A stretch of 64,000 nt of DNA from Congeria kusceri (lineage: Eukaryota; Mollusca; Bivalvia; Myida; Dreissenidae). The notes under the pieces were generated by a model that was not told the DNA's origin, made no database searches, and saw only the letters and a program-made list of their open reading frames with translations. How positions within the stretch are numbered: position 1 is the stretch's first letter; the number at the start of each line of letters is the position of its first letter. The stretch lies in contig CM051024.1 of the NCBI GenBank assembly GCA_027627225.1, positions 42,300,225 to 42,364,224 on the forward strand. The letters run 5' to 3'. Below, piece after piece: positions 26,290 through 37,640 of the stretch. The position numbers and the translations under genes were made by a program.

Positions 26290-26760
26290 TGATTACAGGA
26301 ATAAAGTGTCTTCAATATCAATTGACAACCATAATTCTGTGGATCAGAGAGGATATAAGGAGGATTCAGCGGCTGTTGATCAGTCGCCTTATCTTGGGCC
26401 AACAGGGAGCCACATGGAATCCAGCACCGCGCCTGTTACAGGCGCCTCTGGAACGATCAAACGAATATCCAGGGGGAGTTTCAGACCATGACAGACTTTA
26501 TTTCGGCATTGACGTACATAAATCATATGGGTGGCCCCAGCCCAACCCTATTGAAATTAGCAGTGGCAGTATGGGCCGAGGCCATGGAGAATGGAATCTG
26601 GCTGGAGTCCGCGCATATTGCAGGGCAATACAATGTCGAGGCAGACTTTTGGTCACAAAAACCCGACAAACACAATAAGCAGTTACATCGGGGGCTTTTC
26701 GCGTACATAAACAAACTTTTGGGTCCGCATACTGTCGACCGCTTTGCAAACTGTGTAATA
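26290..26760 (+). pseudogene. DIRS/Ngaro-like retroelement remnant (RNase H region)
   Basis: The frame 26,488-26,760 contains LTYINHMGGPSPTLLKLA, ENGIWLESAHIAGQYNVEAD and later LGPHTVDRFAN. These follow the DIRS-type RNase H pattern (YINHMGG, W...HIPG..NVEAD, P.IDLFA). Upstream DNA (26,290-26,490) has shifted fragments such as GATWNPAPRLL that may be the start of the same domain. No tyrosine recombinase or terminal repeats are seen, so it is a short dead fragment. Confidence 0.65.
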
Positions 26761-26869
26761 CTCAACTTGCGAGGTTTAACAGTCGTTACTGGGAACCGCT
26801 ATCGCAAGGGGTCGTTTATTCGGAAAATATTAGTTTACATAGTCGAAGAAAAAAGAACATAATTGCAGC

Positions 26870-27717
26870 GTAAATACATTGATATAAAGCATGCTTCAAA
26901 CAGGATATATATTTGATAAACTCTAATTCTTAACATATTACAGGACATGCTAGCCCTACACAAATTGTGGTAAATTATGCACATTTTGTAAAGAGGTCAA
27001 ATACATCGTATACAAATTAAATACCACAAGACTACACACGAACTTTGAATGTGCTTAAATTGGTGAATATAAGAGTGATTTATTTGTCTAAATACATTTT
27101 CCTCACGACGACTATCTATCTACACGGAATGAAATTATAGATGATTTAGAGGAAATTATTATCTCAGTAAGTCTTCTTAATGAAAGTTTACAATAACAAC
27201 AATATATTTAAACTGTCATTTGTAGTAAATAATTTACATATTTGTCACATGACAAAACTTTCTTGCATGACATATTAAATGATATCCTGTATACAAGGCA
27301 TCAATATAAGACCACTATAACAATCATTTACAAACGTTATATCAATTTTAACTGGAGATAACAATAAGAGATGAATTGCATACAGATCGATAAAATTTAT
27401 TGGCAATATAAGGCTACAGAAAAAAAGAAATCGGTATAACAGCGTTATTGGATAGTTCAACTAGAACTTATAGATTACAATAAAAATTAAGCATATCAAA
27501 GCATTATCATACTCATATATGTATACGAATAAATGTTAGCTAAATAAACTGACAATATAATTAAGCCATATCAATATCATTTATATCTTATTTTAAATCA
27601 CGCAACATGAAATGACATCCAAAGGAAAGATTAAATGGCCATATCGACGTAATTTCCCATATATATAGTCTTAGACACGTATTAAAACAACACATATTCC
27701 CATTTTGGACATATATA
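26870..27717. other. Gene-poor stretch
   Basis: AT-rich; only short frames without motifs. Confidence 0.55.
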
Positions 27718-27980
27718 TGAGGCGTGTTGTTGGAAAACCGGGCTTAATGCATGGGCGTAAAGTGTCGTCCCGGATAAGCAAGTGACGGCTGCACAGGCTT
27801 ATACGGGACGACACTTTCTGATTTTATGGTATATTCTGTTTTAAGGAAGTCTCTTCTAAACATAAACCCACAGAAAGCGGAAAGTGCCGTCCCGGGTTAG
27901 CCTGTGCGGACTGCACGGGCTAATCCCGGACGACACTTAACGCACATGCATTAAACCCGGTTTTTGAAAAACACTCCTCA
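27718..27980. mobile_element. MITE with paired AAGTGTCGTCCCGG hairpins
   Basis: Ends TGAGGCGTGTT and AACACTCCTCA are inverted. Two internal 57-base hairpins (27,760-27,816 and 27,882-27,938) each begin AAGTGYCGTCCCGG and end with its complement. GCATGGGCGTAA and its mirrored ACGCACATGC sit outside them. TAT-rich flanks suggest a TA-type target. I associate this family with dreissenid and related bivalves, from memory. Confidence 0.75.
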
Positions 27981-28284
27981 TATTATATTTCCAGTAGCAA
28001 TGACATATTAATGGAACCGTTCAAAAAGCAATATAATTATACAATGCCAACACTTTTTTTTTCGATAATGGTTTTCAATATTGCTCATGTACTTCATGTA
28101 CATTTCATTCATATCGCGTTTAATACTACTAATTTTCTCGCGCGCGCAAAAAGTGTAACAGGGACAATTTTTTTATAATTATAAAAACAATAGTTTACTG
28201 TTTGTTTCTAAAAACGAGACCTGTGTGTGAAGTAATCTGGTGATGTCTCTGGAGTAAATTAGCACGTACATTATTGTATATTCC

Positions 28285-28727
28285 CACCGTACCAAGCATT
28301 TTCGAACATAGACATTGTAAAATGCCTTCCGTAAATAAAAAGCTGTTGTCAGTCGAATAAACGTCATTAAAGTTCATTAGAACTAATGCCAATTTAAGAT
28401 GTATTGAATTATAATCTGTGGACTGCGGCTTTAAGGAATAATTCATAAAATATAATTATATTTTTGAAATTATTATACCGCATTAACCGTAGATATGCCC
28501 ATTCAATCTACATGTAGTAACATAACATGACCGTGAGATATACTGTGCATTTGCAGCACCCTCGAAATGATTATACAAAGACAATAAGTAAAGGTATTCG
28601 TGAATCAAATAATAACAATATGTTGTATTTAACATATTGAACGTTAATGACGTTTATTCGACTGAAAACTGTTTTTATTTAGGGAATGCATTTTACAATG
28701 TCTATGTTCGAAAACGCTTGGTACACT
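28285..28727. repeat. Inverted repeat of ~90 bp arms
   Basis: 28,285-28,377 (TTTTCGAACATAGACATTGT, later CAGTCGAATAAACGTCATTA) is mirrored by 28,641-28,727 with few mismatches, around a 264-base spacer. No outer TIR or target duplication is clear. Confidence 0.7.
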
Positions 28728-29639
28728 AATGCATCTTATCATAAGTTGATCTTAAATCGAAACCTTATCGTGTTAATTTTTAATTATCGTTTTTGCGTTA
28801 TTTATATTAAAAATTTTACTTTTAACAGAGAAGGCTGTCAAAGAAAATATTTAGGCATACATGTGTTCCTTAGATGTCTCTAAAAAATTGATGAATTCAA
28901 ACAAAGAGTGGCATTAATTTTCGATGAAACCAATATTACACCTAATACATATTCTTTTATTTTTTGGTATATTGTTAAATCTACCTCCATAAATTAAAAG
29001 CTTTTGTGCTGAGCAACGACGACTGAGTACATTTCATATTCATGGCTGGTTCTAAATATATGGTAACTTTCATGCTGGTACATATATGGAATTCAAAATT
29101 GAGGTAAAGAGTCTGGACGCTCTTTAATTTTGAACCAGAACTTAATAATACGTATGTTTTGTGAAATCTATCAAAAACTACCAAATTTGCCATAAACTGC
29201 TACCGTAGTGGTTTGTGGACGGACTTATATTGTAGCTGTTTCAGGACTTTGACAAGAACTTGTTCGATATCTGGACTGTGATTAACACCTATACCTCCGT
29301 CTGTCAAACGTTAAAGTCATAGAATCGAAAAGGACGCAGTTTATGAGCAATGCTGATCGAACATTTTGAAAACGGTCATGAAGTTAAACTGTTGCTCAAC
29401 ATGCTTGTTGAAACAAAGCTTCTTGGGCTCTTAAGAAATTACCATTGGAGGAGAAATTAACACCAAGGTAAGTAATACTTACTGCTTATCATTTTTGTAC
29501 CTTATTTCGATATGTTTTACTTCTATTGTCTTTATTAAAAACCAAAGTAACCGTTATGTTGCTCCACTTATTCGTTACAATAGTCATGAACTTTGTCTAA
29601 ACCATGTTGCAGCCCTGCAAAATAGCAAGAAAATCGTAG

Positions 29640-29790
29640 TATTTTATCATAATACAAGGAACTACATGTACATCATTTACAAACATAATGAACAATAATG
29701 GAGACAGACCTTCGCCCTGTTTTGCACTAGTGTGACTATCAAATAAATCAGAAGGCAGTGTGCAGCATCATTATTGCTACTGTTTTCTTT
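29640..29790 (-). pseudogene. Small LINE reverse transcriptase remnant
   Basis: Read on the minus strand, about 29,730-29,660 gives SAKQGEGLSPLLFIMFVNDV, the RT motif B region (QGE-LSP-LF---VND). The frame stops soon after, at a TAG near 29,600. No YADD box follows, so only a scrap remains. It differs in sequence from the LINE at 22-25 kb. Confidence 0.6.
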
Positions 29791-30432
29791 GAGTTGCTGA
29801 TTATACACGTTGTCCTTATTTGCTTTTGAACCGTTCTCTACTATGCGTGCCTTAACACTACTCTATGTAAATTGTTTCATTTTAATAAATTTAGATGAAA
29901 CATCCGTCTATACCAATTTGATTCTATATTTAGCGTCCCCGGCTGATAGGTTTTTGGATGCTGATCGAAAAATGTCAAAAATCGAGTTGGAAAGCATATA
30001 CAAAGTTGAAAAAAATGACTTTTATGTGTTTTTACCAATATTTGTAAAACAGTGTGCAACTAGTCAATTTACACAGTTGAAATACTGTGTTAAAGTAAGT
30101 TCCCAATATGAAGATGATATATATAACAGTGTTGCAGTTGAACATTTGCTTTAGCTTGTACCACTGCCATGAATAAGTTGTGAACATAATTTTTTTTTTT
30201 TTTTTATTGACTCATTGTTTGTTTTTTCCTGCCTGGTTGGTAGGTTTCGAAAAATCATGGGGACGCTAAACATAGCATAAAATGTGTATGGCCTAATGCT
30301 GCAAAAGTTTGTACAAATTGCATTCCTATACACAAAAACTAAAAGCCTTTTTAACATTTACAAAGGCACAATATATAGTTTAATATACGTGCTCACGATA
30401 TATGTTTCCATAAATAGAAACAAAATATAAAT

Positions 30433-31272
30433 TCATCTTTGAAATTGTGAATTGATAATCAAAGGCTCATTCATACTTTGTCTGGTATACATGTAGAAAG
30501 CCATTACAACTACGCAAGTCAACATAATTCCAACATAGATGAAACACTGTAAAGCAATACAGATACGTACACGATAACGTGTCTGCACGATTAAGACAAT
30601 TTGTTTAGACATGTCCACACAATATGTTTTTAGAATTTTGCAAAATATTTACTTGTTTAAATTCGTAAAGTGTAAACGTGGATTTGAAGAGGTCCTCCGG
30701 AGATACATAATGATAATCTATGCCAAGAATTTACTAGTGTATGTATACACAAATCCATGTTTCTTAACCTACGAATCTTATTTATAATAAAAACTAGCCT
30801 GCTAGATCTGCGTGTATTATACAAACACTGCTTCACAATGTTGTAACAGACTTTTCCTTGGTAGGCAGTGATCTTTCAGCAAAAGAGTGGGTGCGAATAA
30901 AACGAATTCCTTTCAGGACGACATTGGCCCCGCCCACAGATGAGTCACGTGACATTGTAAGTGCTTCCCGTTGTTTTTCAGCAATTGACAATTTTGTGAA
31001 TATTTTATCACGTAACAGAGAGTAACCGTGTGCTTGGCTGACATCTGACTTTCTAATTGTTTCCTAAATATCATAAATGCTCATGTCGCATTAAAAGAAT
31101 ACAGTACTTATACATATATTTGACTTGCTAATCAAAACAGTATTATCAAAATAAACATAATCTCGACTTAAAAATAGCAACTGTAATACTCATTATAATT
31201 ACATTTGCGCTAGAAAAGCACTTACCTCATGCAGAGTACTGGAAACACTAACCGCCTCAGAGTGAGTGTTAG
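30433..31272 (-). CDS. Possible 3' end of a small single-pass membrane protein gene
   Basis: Two candidate exons share a compatible phase. The first (31272-31226, 47 bases) is bounded by a strong acceptor (tttttcag) and donor (GTAAGT) and reads NTHSEAVSVSSTLHE. The second (30582-30433) follows cgtgcag and reads in frame to TGA. It encodes a basic stretch (TRYRVR), a hydrophobic segment of about 20 residues (IYVGIMLTCVVVMAFYMY) and a short tail (TRQSMNEPLIINSQFQR). The arrangement fits a transmembrane anchor with a short cytoplasmic end. No family is recognised. Upstream exons may lie beyond the large foldback element. It does not look like the missing TM7 of the adhesion GPCR. Confidence 0.35.
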
Positions 31273-31570
31273 CTGAAAAAGAAAACACATATTAATGTAT
31301 CTGATACTTTAGCACAATGTACATTTGAAACGTCATTTTTGTGTACAGTTTGAACACTAGAGTAACCCATTTGTCAGTAATGGTGTAATTACGTTTACCG
31401 CGTTCATTACTAATTAACATGTTGAGAAAACAAGATAATGTTCAGAAAACAAAGTACGCAGTAAATGGTAAAAATATATATTTGAAACAAATTAACAACT
31501 AGAACTTCTGTCTAAACCATACCGTATAATTCTTGGTATTTCTGTGGAATTCTTTGATCTTACAATCCAT

Positions 31571-32039
31571 TTAAAGGGACTTGTTCGCAGATTGGCAAAA
31601 ATGACAATTTTAAAATATTTTGTCATACATCCCAAAAAGAAAGTATACATTGTATACAAACAAGCGAAATAACACCAATGACTAAGAAATATATTGGAAA
31701 TATCATTTCGTTTATTGATAATCATTAATCGAAATATCGAAATGGATAAAATTATCAAGCGTAAGTTTACATCGGTATTTTGGAAAACACTTGTATCACT
31801 TACAAAACGTTAAAAATACACTATCAAGTGTGTAAGTAAGAATGGCCGAGTGGTTAGCGAATCCGATTTTACCGGATTCCACAGGTTCCGGGTTCGAGTT
31901 CCGGCGAAGGCAAATTTAAAAATTTCAATTTTTATTCTTTATATAATATTTGCTTTAGATTATTCCAGATGATTTTGTTTTTATAGCTAAGGAATGACAT
32001 TTTTCAAAAATACGAAAATCTGTGAACAAACCCCTTTAA
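31571..32039. mobile_element. TTAA-ended non-autonomous element with an internal tRNA-like sequence
   Basis: Ends are TTAAAGGGACTTGTTCGCAG and, inverted, TTAAAGGGGTTTGTTCACAG, each beginning with TTAA, the target used by piggyBac-type elements. Conserved internal stretches (CAAACAAGCGAAATAACACC; TTTAGATTATTCCAGA) are shared with the copy at 62,397-62,753. No transposase. The tRNA-like insert is described separately. Confidence 0.7.
31836..31912 (+). tRNA. tRNA-like sequence (Ser/Leu-type D arm), probably a pseudogene
   Basis: The A box TGGCCGAGTGG (31,843-31,853) and B box GGTTCGAGTTCC (31,891-31,902) are good. The anticodon arm pairs (AATCCG with CGGATT around ATTTTAC), as does the T arm (CCGGG with TCCGG). 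The acceptor ends (GTAAGAA versus CGAAGGC) do not pair and there is no long variable arm, so it is unlikely to make a working tRNA. It could still be transcribed by RNA polymerase III, or be a SINE head. Confidence 0.5.
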
Positions 32040-32439
32040 GGTAGCAGCTGATAACACAAGCTAAAGTGTACTGAATAAATAAATATACTGTTTTGTATTG
32101 TATTCCACATTATTTCATACACGTACACATTTAATTTTAACAGTGTCAACAAATATGTATGTTAATTCAATGCTATTTGGAATGCAAAATTTGAAAGTGA
32201 TTGCTGCGAAAGTCAGGACAGAAAAATATGTACTCATTTTCTCACTTACAGGTCGTATAGCCCTTACTGCGTTTACTTGTATTTCTCTGCAACAAATGAC
32301 ATTTTTAATTTAAAACTTCAAAATCGTTATATTTTTAAAAGGGATTTTCCACTGAATCCCAATTAAAAGGGCTATTTTCCAGGTTATTTATGAAAAATAA
32401 ACATCTTTTTTCACTAAATTACCAAAAAGCAAGAAAAAT

Positions 32440-33775
32440 GTTCCGCTGGCGGAACAAAATTTCATATTTGTTCTATACATTTATAGAATTCGCAGTAAAT
32501 GTTCCGCTGGCAGTACAAAAATAAACTGTTTTAATTACAAGAAACCAACTCTAACGTTGTCCCACAAATTATTGTATTCCTAATTAAAAGGAACCGAAGT
32601 GTTCCGCTGGCATTAACAACATCACGACATTTATATTCAGAATAACAGAAAACCTTATCAAAATTGTTCCGCCGGCAGTACAAACATCCAAACATTATTA
32701 TTCTGATTAACAAACAATAACACACTGAAAGTGTTCCGCTGGCGGTACAAGTAGCCTTTATATTCTAACTTACAAAAAGCAAAACAAAATTTGTACCTCT
32801 GGCGGTACAAACATCCCAACTTTTATATTCTAAATTACAGAAAATAAGACAAAGAAAATGTTCCTCTGGCGGTACAAACAAACTGAAATCTATATTCAGA
32901 ATTACAGAAAACTTGAACAAAATTGTTCCGCTGGCGGTACAAGCATCCACACATTTATATTGTGTTTGACAGAAAACCAAACTAAAAGTGTTCCGCTGGC
33001 GGTACAAGCATCCAAACAATTATATTGTGTTTTACAGAAAACCAAATAAAGACTGTTCCGCTGGCGGTACAAGTGTCTTAACATTTATATTCTGAATTAC
33101 ATAATAAAAAACAAAAAAAACAGTTCCGCTGGGGTACAAACATAACAAAATTAATATTCTGCATTATAGAAATCCAAACACAATTTGTTCCGTTGGTGGT
33201 ACAAGCAAATCAACATAAATTGTATGTTTAAAAAAACACACTAAAAAAATTGTTCCACTGGTAGAACAAACATTCCAACATTTATATTCTAAATTACAGA
33301 AAACAAGTCCAAGGAATTGTTTCGCTGGCGGTACAAACAGTCTGATATTTATATTGAAAATAACAGAAAACCTAAAAAAAATTGTTCCGCCGGCGGAACA
33401 AGCACACAAATCTTAATATTGTGATTTACAGAAAACCAAACAAAACGTGTTCCGCTGGTGGTACAAGTGTCTTTACATTTATATTCTGAATAACAGAAAA
33501 GAAAACAAAAAATATTCCGCTGGCAGTACAAACATTCTGATTTTGATATTTTACAGAAAAACTAAATAAATCTGCTGGCGGTTAAAGTATTCAAACATTG
33601 ATATTCTGAATTACAGAAAACCAAACTAAAAGTGTTCCGCTGGTGGTTCAAGTAACCTATAATACATTGTGATTAACAGAACACCAACATCAATTTGTTC
33701 TGCTGGCGGAAAAAGTATTCAAACAATTATATTCTGAATTACAGAAGAAAAACTAAAAGTTCCACTGGTGGTACA
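32440..33775 (+). repeat. Left arm: ~21 units of GTTCCGCTGGCGGTACAA every ~65 bp
   Basis: The motif occurs at about 32440, 32501, 32600, 32665, 32731, 32792, 32860, 32925, 32990, 33055, 33123, 33187, 33251, 33318, 33384, 33450, 33514, 33572, 33633, 33698 and 33757. The core TTCCGC-TG-GCGGAA is palindromic apart from its centre, and many units have GCGGTA instead. The DNA between motifs is itself conserved (ATCCAAACATTTATATTCTG, then TTACAGAAAACCAAA), so these are not CRISPR spacers. Confidence 0.88.
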
Positions 33776-33789
33776 TTTGTATTTTGGAT

Positions 33790-35440
33790 AGCAAAACAAG
33801 AGGACCATGATGACACAAATGGCTCACCTGAGTACTGGCAAAGATGAAAGTGTTACTGTTGTGAAAGGCTTGTGTGAATGTATGCCATAGTGTCCTTAAA
33901 TAATTTGTCTAGCTGATTTACTCTCATACATATAATAAGTAAGGAAGAGTGGAGGAATAGTGCTAATGCTGCAGTTCTGAACGATAATGGCGACGGCTAA
34001 TATCTGGTACAAAGTCTCCTGGCGTGAACTCTCACCAGGTGTTTAAAGTTTCAAGACATGGTACGGTAAGTACGGTAAGTATGCTATAATGTATTGCAAC
34101 AAACACTTATAAATCTATCACAAAGTGCTCAAGTATTAGCTTTCGTGATCAGCTGTTGTCCGTCGTCAACATTTCACCTACAATATCCTCTGATTAACAG
34201 GTTTAAGTATTAACCGGGCTGGCAGGTCATCAACTATGATGGTGCAAGGTACATTTCACAAATTGATAGTTCTGTGCGTTTTTCAAAGGAATTACATGAA
34301 TGTTAATCCTTCAATTCTGTAAACTTTATCAACACCAGCTGAAATACCTTTAGTCAAATTATGCTTTATCTCCGATAAATAACAAGTGTATCATTATAAT
34401 CATCATAGGTAATTTCTTGGCAATTTTGTATGTGTAAATTATTGCATACACTTGGTAAATATAGTCATAACTCATACTTCTTGTATTGTAATATCTCTTT
34501 ATTCGAATACAGAAGACTGTTCTACACAGAGGGTTGATGGCATATGCAGTGTTCAGACCTTGCGGATCAAAATTCAAGACCAGCCTTGAAAGTGGATTTG
34601 ACGAAAAAAATGCCTGATTGTGGCACTACATCATTAGTTTAATTTCTTGCAACAGGACATGAGGTCGTGTGTTTGACCTGACCAGCAGAACACTCATTGC
34701 AATTTCTAGTAAATAACATGAACAACATTAAATATTTTTGTGCAACCAGCAGAAAGCGATTTATGCTTTTTAATAGAGTCTTTCAGATGTTCAAGGGAGC
34801 ATGTTGTCGCTGCTTTGTCCATCTGTCAATCATCACACACTTCTTATCGAGGCTATAATCATGGATGGAGGGATTTTAAAATTACTTGACACAAATGTTT
34901 GTCAGTATAAGGCGACGTGAACTGTGTCTCTAGGTCAAACGTTAAGGTCATGTTTAGTGCTCCAAGGTCAAAATTTTCACTTTGCTTGTCCGGCATAAAC
35001 TTGGCCATGAATAGAAGGATTTTGAAATAACTTGGTACAAATGCTTGTCTGAACAAGACAGCAAGTAAGCTAAATGCAACAGGCCTGTAGGTCAAGGTTA
35101 CGTTTAGAGGTCAAATGTAGAAATTGACACTTAGCTTGTCCGAGATAATTCTTTGGCTTGGGAGGAGATATTTTAAAATATGGCCCAAATGTTCGCCTCA
35201 GTTAGATGGCGTGTTGCACACATAAACCAGGTCTGTAGATTAAAGGACCCTTTAACTTAGAAATAGATGGTCATAATTGGAACTTCGCTTGACCTGGCTA
35301 TAACTTGGCCATATGTCTGACTTTTAAAGTTACTTGGCACTCTTGTTTGCTATTAACAGATGGTATGTAACACGCATTACCCAAAGGTTAAAATTGGTAT
35401 TTCTGTGTCCATTCTAGCCTATGACATGGTGAATCATGGA
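33790..35440. repeat. Centre of the foldback: bivalve-type dispersed repeats, no gene
   Basis: Begins AACAAGAGGACCATGATG with GGCTCACCTGAG, a recognisable bivalve repeat head, and TTGTCCGTCGTCAAC near 34,155. From about 34,850 to 35,400 three or four diverged units of about 190 bases carry GGTCAAGG / AGGTCAAA and CTTGGCCAT motifs. No coding frame of note. Confidence 0.55.
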
Positions 35441-35446
35441 TATATT

Positions 35447-36775
35447 TGTACCGCCAGCAGAACACATTAGGTTTGGTGTTCTTTAACTGAGAATACAATT
35501 GTTGGGATGCTTATACCGCCAGTGGAACATATTTTTATTGTTATTAAGAATATATATGAAAAGACTTTAGTACTGTAAGCGGAACATTTAAGTTTGATTT
35601 TCTGTCACAATATAAATGTTTGGATGCTTGTACCGCCAGCGGACCAATTTTGGTTCAGTTTTCTGTTAAATCTTAATATATGTCAGGATGCTTGTATGGC
35701 TAGTGGTGGAACAGTTTTATTTTGTTTTCTGTAATTTGGAATATAAATGTTGGGATGTTTGTACTGCCAGCGGAACACTTTTAGTTTGGTTTCTGTAAAT
35801 CGCAATATAAATGTGTGGATGCTTCTACCGCCGGCGGAACAATTTTGATTAGGTTTTCTGTTATTCTGAATGTAATTATCAGAATGCTGTACCGCCAGCG
35901 GAACAATTTCTTGGTCTTGTTTTCTGTAATTTAAAATATAAATGTTGTGATGTTTGTACCGCCGGCAGAACACTTTTAGTTGTTTTTGTTGTTGTTGTTA
36001 ATCAGAACATGAATGTTGGTGTGCTTGTACCGCCAGCGGAACAAATTTAGTTTGGTTTTCTATAATTAAGAACATTTATTTTGTTATGTTTGTACCGTCA
36101 GCGGAACAATATTTGTTTGTCTTCTGTTATTCAGAATATAAATGTTAAGACACTTGTAGCGCCAGCGGAACAGTTTTAATTTGGTTTTCTGTAAAACACA
36201 ATATAAATGTTTGGATGCTTGTACCGCCAGTGGAACACGTTTTGCTTGCGTTTGGTTTTCTGTGAAACACAATATAAATGTTTGGATGCTTGTACCGCCA
36301 GCTGAACAATTTTGTTCAAGTTTTCTGTTTTTCTGAATATAAATGTCAGTTTGTTTGTACCGCCAGCGGAACAATTTCTTTGCCTTATTTTCTGTAATTT
36401 AGAATATAAAAGTTGGGATGTTTGTTCCGCCAGAGGTACACTTTTTGTAAGTTAGAATATAAAGGCTACTTGTACCGCCAGCGAAACACTTTTAGTTTGT
36501 TATTTTTTGTTAATCAAAATAATAAGGTTTGGATGCTTGTTCCGCCGGTGGAACAATTTTGATAAGGTTTTCTGTTATTCTGAATAAAAATGGCATGATG
36601 TTTGTAACGCCAGCGGAACACTACGGTTCCTTGTAATTAGGAATACAAGAATTTGTGGGGCAACATTAAAGTTGGTTTCTTGTAATTAAAACAGTTTATT
36701 TTTGTACCGAAACATTTTCTGCAAATTCTTATAAATGTATAGAAAAAAATATGAAATTTCGTTCCGCCAGCGGTA
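35447..36775 (-). repeat. Right arm: ~20 units of the same motif, inverted
   Basis: Seen on plus as TTGTACCGCCAGCGGAACA with period about 65 bases, starting 35,447 and ending near 36,775, with interspersed AATATAAATGTTTGGATGCT and TTTGGTTTTCTGT. It is the reverse complement of the left arm, unit by unit in the outer part (for example the GGTTCCTTGTAATTAGGAAT region near 36,630 matches 32,565-32,597 reversed). Confidence 0.88.
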
Positions 36776-37319
36776 CATTTTTCTTGCATTTTGGTACTTA
36801 AGTGAAAAATATGAGGTTTATTTTCCATAAATAACCTGGAAAATGGCCCTTTCAAATATGATTCAGTGGAAAATCCCTTTTTAAAATATAACGATTATTC
36901 AGCTTTATATCACAAACACCGAGATATATAATATTAGATATGAACGCTTTGGGTGCATTTAGATTGACATTGACATAATGTCACTTGAGCTGTGTTACAA
37001 CTTTATGCATGCTTAAAGCCTTAAACAATTGTTTAATTATCAACTCATACATAGAAGGGGTGGCTTTAATTCGTTGTTGTTTTTGTATAAACAAGTAAGT
37101 TTTATAAATACCGATATTTCTTCTTTCAACAATTTTATGTTTGATCTCTTGTGGTACAAATTTCTGATTGCGGATGTGACCTATAAGAGAAATGATTCAT
37201 ATTTACAATGCTATCAACTATGCAGCCATATTATTGTAAACTCCATGATGACAGCATTTTTTTATGTCAAATTATTTTGTAACCCAGCAAGTTCATTGAG
37301 AGATTTGTAAAATGGTGAA

Positions 37320-37640
37320 TATAGGTATATAAGGAAGACCGCCCCCGCCCCTGTGGGCGTTGTGTTAAACAGATTAAATCTGAAGGAGTTTGATCGAGGG
37401 TCACTTATGTAACAGTTCTGTGAAATTATTTTGAAATACAGTCTGTGGTTTCTAACAAACGTATGTCAAAGTTGTCAAACACTTGAAGTCGTTTAAGGAA
37501 AAACGGGGCCGCCATGTTTTAAAAGAAACAAACTAATTTAAAGGTGTTTGGTAGAGAGACGCAAACATAATTAATTTTGTGGAATTATTTCAAAACGCAC
37601 CAATTCGATTCGGACAAGAACATGTTCAATTTAAATTCGT
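37320..37640 (-). repeat. Second, partial copy of the bivalve-type repeat, reversed
   Basis: Read on the minus strand, the segment gives GTTCTTGTCCGAATC...TTTTGAAATAATTCC and GGCGGCCCCG-type blocks that parallel 18,060-18,240 (GTTCTTGTCCGAAACC...AAAATAATTTC). Diverged and without the CACCTGAGCAC head. Confidence 0.5.

Larger units (their letters stand above)
32321..36897. mobile_element. Foldback element with opposed arrays of a palindromic ~18 bp motif
   Basis: The two ends are inverted copies: AATCGTTATATTTTT then GGGATTTTCCACTGAAT at the left, the reverse at 36,860-36,896. A TTCA flanks each end (32,317-32,320 and 36,898-36,901) and may be a target duplication. The left arm (32,440-33,775) has about 21 units and the right arm (35,447-36,775) about 20 units of the same motif in opposite orientation. 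The 1.7 kb centre carries unrelated repeats. No transposase is visible. The layout is like Drosophila FB foldback elements, but the family is not one I know. Confidence 0.8.

Noticed and set aside
29810..30154. 114-codon plus-strand gene
   Set aside because: No recognisable domain, and it lies opposite a region next to the minus-strand RT remnant; no splice or start evidence.
32765..33531. Cys-rich repeat proteins on minus (RQRN, CTASGT repeats)
   Set aside because: Translation of the 65-base foldback repeat; the period is not a multiple of three and the frame changes from unit to unit.
32440..33775. CRISPR array
   Set aside because: The motif is palindromic and regularly spaced, but the intervals are conserved between units, the array is mirrored 3 kb away, there are no cas genes, and the surroundings are an intron-rich animal genome.
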